A stretch of DNA of 6,856 bases from Clostridiaceae bacterium. GTDB lineage: Bacteria; Bacillota; Clostridia; Monoglobales; Firm-18. The notes beneath the pieces are model-generated. The model was not told where the DNA came from. It was given only the letters and a program-made list of their open reading frames with translations, and did not search any database. Positions 5,401 to 6,856 of this stretch are shown piece by piece. Position numbers and translations under genes: made by a program. Where the stretch lies: positions 1-6,856 of the forward strand of contig JAAZFB010000226.1 of NCBI GenBank assembly GCA_012511915.1, written 5' to 3'. Position 1 is the stretch's first letter. Each line of letters begins with the position of its first letter.

Positions 5401-5830
5401 GTATTTCCCCCTCAATACATGCCGAAAGGCAAATAAGCCCTTCGGAATATTTTCGTAAGGTGGTTTTATCTGTGCGCGGTTTTACATAAAAACCTTCGGT
5501 ATGTGCAAGGCTGACAATTTTAAGCAAGTTTTTATAGCCCTCATTGTTTTTTGCCAATAAAATAAGATGACTTCGTTTGTAATCTTCTTCGTATGTTTTA
5601 TCAGTCATATTTCGTGCTGCCACGTAAACTTCGCAGCCTATTATTGGTTTGATTCCCGCTTTTTTTGCTTCATGATAAAAATCAATAACACCATACATAA
5701 CACCGTGGTCGGTAATCGCCAAGGCTTTTTGACTAAGCTGTTTGGCATGATAAACAAGCTTATCAATTCGGCATGCGCCGTCAAGCAAACTGTATGCGGT
5801 ATGGACATGAAGGTGCACGAAATCAATCAT
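2405..5830 (-). CDS. dnaE: DNA polymerase III subunit alpha (DnaE)
   Basis: This C-family replicative polymerase synthesises DNA at the replication fork; in Firmicutes it typically works with PolC. The 1141 residues carry an N-terminal PHP domain (about 1-280) with HLHVH (6-10), Asp17, TDHG (40-43), Glu67, His88, Cys138 and NDVH (205-208). These match the expected metal ligands, so a PHP proofreading or phosphatase activity is plausible. The palm holds GPGRGSAAGS (354-363), the catalytic PDIDIDF (395-401) and KMDF with Asp548. Further motifs are RHASTHAAGV (501-510), YRPGPMDSIP (623-632) and FNKSHAAAYA (740-749). A helix-hairpin-helix region (about 855-875) and an OB fold (about 978-1055) follow. 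The C-terminus lacks the longer E. coli tau-binding region. The ATG directly follows the whiA stop with no gap, and GGAG inside whiA lies 6 bases upstream, indicating coupling. Eight A residues precede the stop. Confidence 0.99.
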   Translation of the reverse strand: MIDFVHLHVHTAYSLLDGACRIDKLVYHAKQLSQKALAITDHGVMYGVIDFYHEAKKAGIKPIIGCEVYVAARNMTDKTYEEDYKRSHLILLAKNNEGYKNLLKIVSLAHTEGFYVKPRTDKTTLRKYSEGLICLSACIEGEIPKAILNNDMDGAKLLISEYVGIFGKDNFYLELQDHGSTEEAKVISGLALLGQQCGVKFVATNDVHYIEKNDAPLQDVLMCIQTGKTVNDTDRLKFHGEELYLKSGSEMMQLFEKFPNAISNTVEIANACNFEPNFGKYHLPKFDLSVGENAFDKLKDLCEKGLASRYDNDSTLVDRLEYELKTIKSMGFVDYFLIVWDFIKYAKDNNIYVGPGRGSAAGSLVSYCLGITDIDPIKYNLLFERFLNPERITMPDIDIDFDYERRGEVIDYVVQKYGKNRVAQIITFGTMKARQAVRDVGRVLDIPYAEVDTIAKMIPTDINQTLENAIEYNKAFRNLYEVNPRARRIIDIAKQLEGLPRHASTHAAGVVITKNEVSDYVPLALSDEAVVTQFTMTTLEELGLLKMDFLGLRNLTIISQTVNNLKNDSISISMETEDPKAFELIAAGNTDGVFQLESKGMKAFMRELQPKCFEDIIAGISLYRPGPMDSIPTYIKNKNNTSLIEYKHPLLEPILKVTYGCIVYQEQVMQIVRNLAGYSLGRADILRRAMGKKKGDVMEKERKSFIYGDDEVDGAVKRGVNAKTANEIFDDMVDFAKYAFNKSHAAAYAQIAYQTAWLKTFYPVEFMAALLSAHIDDTAKITQYIDEMTRLKIKLLPPNINISNSTFAPKDGNISFGLAAVKNVGKAFAEQTVTERKNGNFKSLSDFCRRMSDKGISKRALEALIMAGAFDSLGGYRSQYLAMYESIADQAATDVRTNLSGQISLMGEVEINDNLPNIDEFDRRRLLSMEKEITGIYISGHPLDNFAEKILLNSDTTINKISGDASRTDEALIKDSQKVRIAGIITKKVKKYTKKDDEMAFITIEDLTGSIEVIVFPKLLTVFDSILYDGSIVSITGKVSYKEEEMPKIILDGVYALKEEKTQQYKLYIKVPITFDQNISKLTNVLEIFSGDVPVYLYFEKDKQIVCAPEQYSVSPCETLNEEIKKVLGEGCDIVLKKRKC

Positions 5831-6721
5831 TTATATCTCCGTCTTTTCTTTTGATATTTGCATTATCCGCCTCATTCTGTGATTAATACCGGATTTTGTT
5901 ATACCAAGGTCTAATGCAATATCCGATAATGTTGCTTCGGGGTTTTTAAGCCTCATCTTTGCAACTGCCATCAAATGCGGCGGTAAGTTATCAAGCCCAA
6001 ACTTTTTATCAAGCGTTTTAATTGCTTGTATTTGTGCAACTGCCGCCTCTGCCGTTTTTTCGGAATTGGCATTTTCACAGTTCACAAGCCGATTTGTGGA
6101 ATTACGCAGTTCTTTTTCTATCTTTATATTTAACAATCCCATCATTTGCGTATGTGCGCCCAGAACTGCAAGCAAGTTTTCTATATGCCCGCTGTTTTTA
6201 ATATAAAACACATACTTGCCTTTTCTGTTTGTTGATTTGGCATGTATTGCAAAATTATATAAGCATTTGCAAAAGCCTTCCCCGACACCGTAGCGGTTTG
6301 CGACAAATTCTGCATGGTAACCTTTTTCCGGTGCTGAAATTGAGCCGGCTGCCAAAAAAGCGCCTTGGATAAACGAACGTTTGCAGCATTCCCCCAGTAT
6401 AATGCGTTCGTCAATTTTAATCGGGATTGATGCAAGCATTATATCACGCAGAATTTTTAACGCCTCCATACCGAATATACCAACATTATATACACCGCCC
6501 GAATCAGATGTTTGCTCGGTATTAAGGTTATAAAGGCGCTTTACAAGACGGGAAAATTGATGTGAAACATTTATGTTCTCCGTTTTTATTATTATGGAAT
6601 TGTTTTTAATGTATGCCGCAAAGCTGACCATACCCGCAAGCTGTGCTCTTATACAGCATATGCTGTCTATTTCTTGCATACAAATTTCGTTTTTTACCTT
6701 CGCCGCAAAAGTCATATTCAT
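5831..6721 (-). CDS. whiA: Regulator WhiA (sporulation/cell-division DNA-binding protein)
   Basis: WhiA is a DNA-binding protein related to LAGLIDADG endonucleases but without cleavage activity. It controls sporulation septation genes in Streptomyces and affects division and chromosome segregation in Bacillus. The 296 residues show the family motif CCKRSFIQGAFLAAGS (112-127), NRLVNCENANSEKT (210-223) and the C-terminal helix-turn-helix LPPHLMAVAKMRLKNPEATLSDIALDLGITKSGINHRMRR (about 246-285). Length is slightly below the usual 310-330, mainly through a short C-terminal tail. The ATG at 6721 is the first possible start after an in-frame TAA nine codons upstream. The nearest Shine-Dalgarno, GAGG, is 14 bases away, so initiation may be weak. 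The usual Firmicutes neighbours rapZ and yvcK would be expected upstream but are not visible in the 135 bases available. whiA and dnaE are translationally coupled. Confidence 0.97.
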   Translation of the reverse strand: MNMTFAAKVKNEICMQEIDSICCIRAQLAGMVSFAAYIKNNSIIIKTENINVSHQFSRLVKRLYNLNTEQTSDSGGVYNVGIFGMEALKILRDIMLASIPIKIDERIILGECCKRSFIQGAFLAAGSISAPEKGYHAEFVANRYGVGEGFCKCLYNFAIHAKSTNRKGKYVFYIKNSGHIENLLAVLGAHTQMMGLLNIKIEKELRNSTNRLVNCENANSEKTAEAAVAQIQAIKTLDKKFGLDNLPPHLMAVAKMRLKNPEATLSDIALDLGITKSGINHRMRRIMQISKEKTEI

Positions 6722-6856
6722 GATAAAATTTTCATCCTCAAGTCCATATTAAAAATGTTTGATCACTTGTATAATTCATTCGACCTGTCCGGGACTTCAG
6801 CGCGAGTGGAAAACCTAGGATTTTAATCGCGTGAGCGTGCGGATGGCTTCCGTGAA
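6722..6856. other. Leader of whiA and an unassigned GC-rich edge segment
   Basis: The 59 bases next to whiA are AT-rich (14 G/C), while 6781-6856 holds 43 G/C in 76 bases, an abrupt change. No rapZ or yvcK coding end is recognisable. A minus-strand frame entering from the edge ends FTEAIRTLTRLKS* at 6815, and could be the tail of an upstream gene, but I cannot identify it. On the plus strand a TATAAT at 6770-6775, without a good -35, precedes the GC-rich part. There CGCGA (6801-6805) and TCGCG (6827-6831) can pair around AAAACC-TA-GG-A-TTTT, as in a structured RNA. The -10/-35 elements for whiA are not convincing. Confidence 0.4.

Noticed and set aside
6718..6735. Leader peptide MKILS* overlapping the whiA start (ATGA overlap)
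   Set aside because: It is five codons, with no Shine-Dalgarno before it and no attenuator-like codons or hairpins; a chance ORF is the simpler reading.
6755..6826. Plus-strand ORF MFDHLYNSFDLSGTSARVENLGF*
   Set aside because: It has 23 residues, no ribosome-binding site, spans the composition change and contains a -10-like TATAAT within it; there is no family resemblance.

Overview
The window looks like AT-rich chromosomal DNA of a low-GC Gram-positive bacterium, most likely a member of the Clostridia. This rests on the gene order whiA-dnaE-...-pfkA, the Firmicutes-type proteins, strong Shine-Dalgarno sites and a consensus sigma-A promoter. The species cannot be named from the sequence. All six genes I can support lie on the minus strand and read from right to left: whiA, dnaE, mtrB (TRAP), a 65-residue protein of unknown function, pfkA and pgsA.

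Right to left: positions 6722-6856 hold no recognisable gene. Composition changes sharply near 6781 (14 of 59 bases G/C before, 43 of 76 after, by hand count), so the right edge may be a mobile, repeated or structured-RNA element. whiA (cell division/sporulation regulator) abuts dnaE (replicative polymerase alpha subunit with an apparently intact PHP metal site) with no gap. A 52-base gap with a possible promoter leads to mtrB, a clear trp RNA-binding attenuation protein. mtrB is followed 7 bases later by a small DUF2007-like gene whose ribosome-binding site lies in the last codons of mtrB. An 85-base gap then contains a perfect TTGACA-17-TATAAT promoter and an overlapping palindrome in front of pfkA. 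pfkA and pgsA form a tight pair that ends at a strong intrinsic terminator at 197-241.

The first 196 bases carry no gene but are unusually rich in inverted repeats. They include a GC-rich hairpin and a 28-base copy (26 of 28 identical, opposite orientation) of the region around the pfkA -35 box.

The genes mix replication, glycolysis, phospholipid synthesis and gene regulation, and do not form one pathway. The most notable points are a TRAP gene in a dnaE-pfkA setting, away from its Bacillus partner folE (mtrA), and the repeated promoter-like element at both ends of the pfkA-pgsA unit. I see no CRISPR array, tRNA, identified rRNA, phage gene or defence system.
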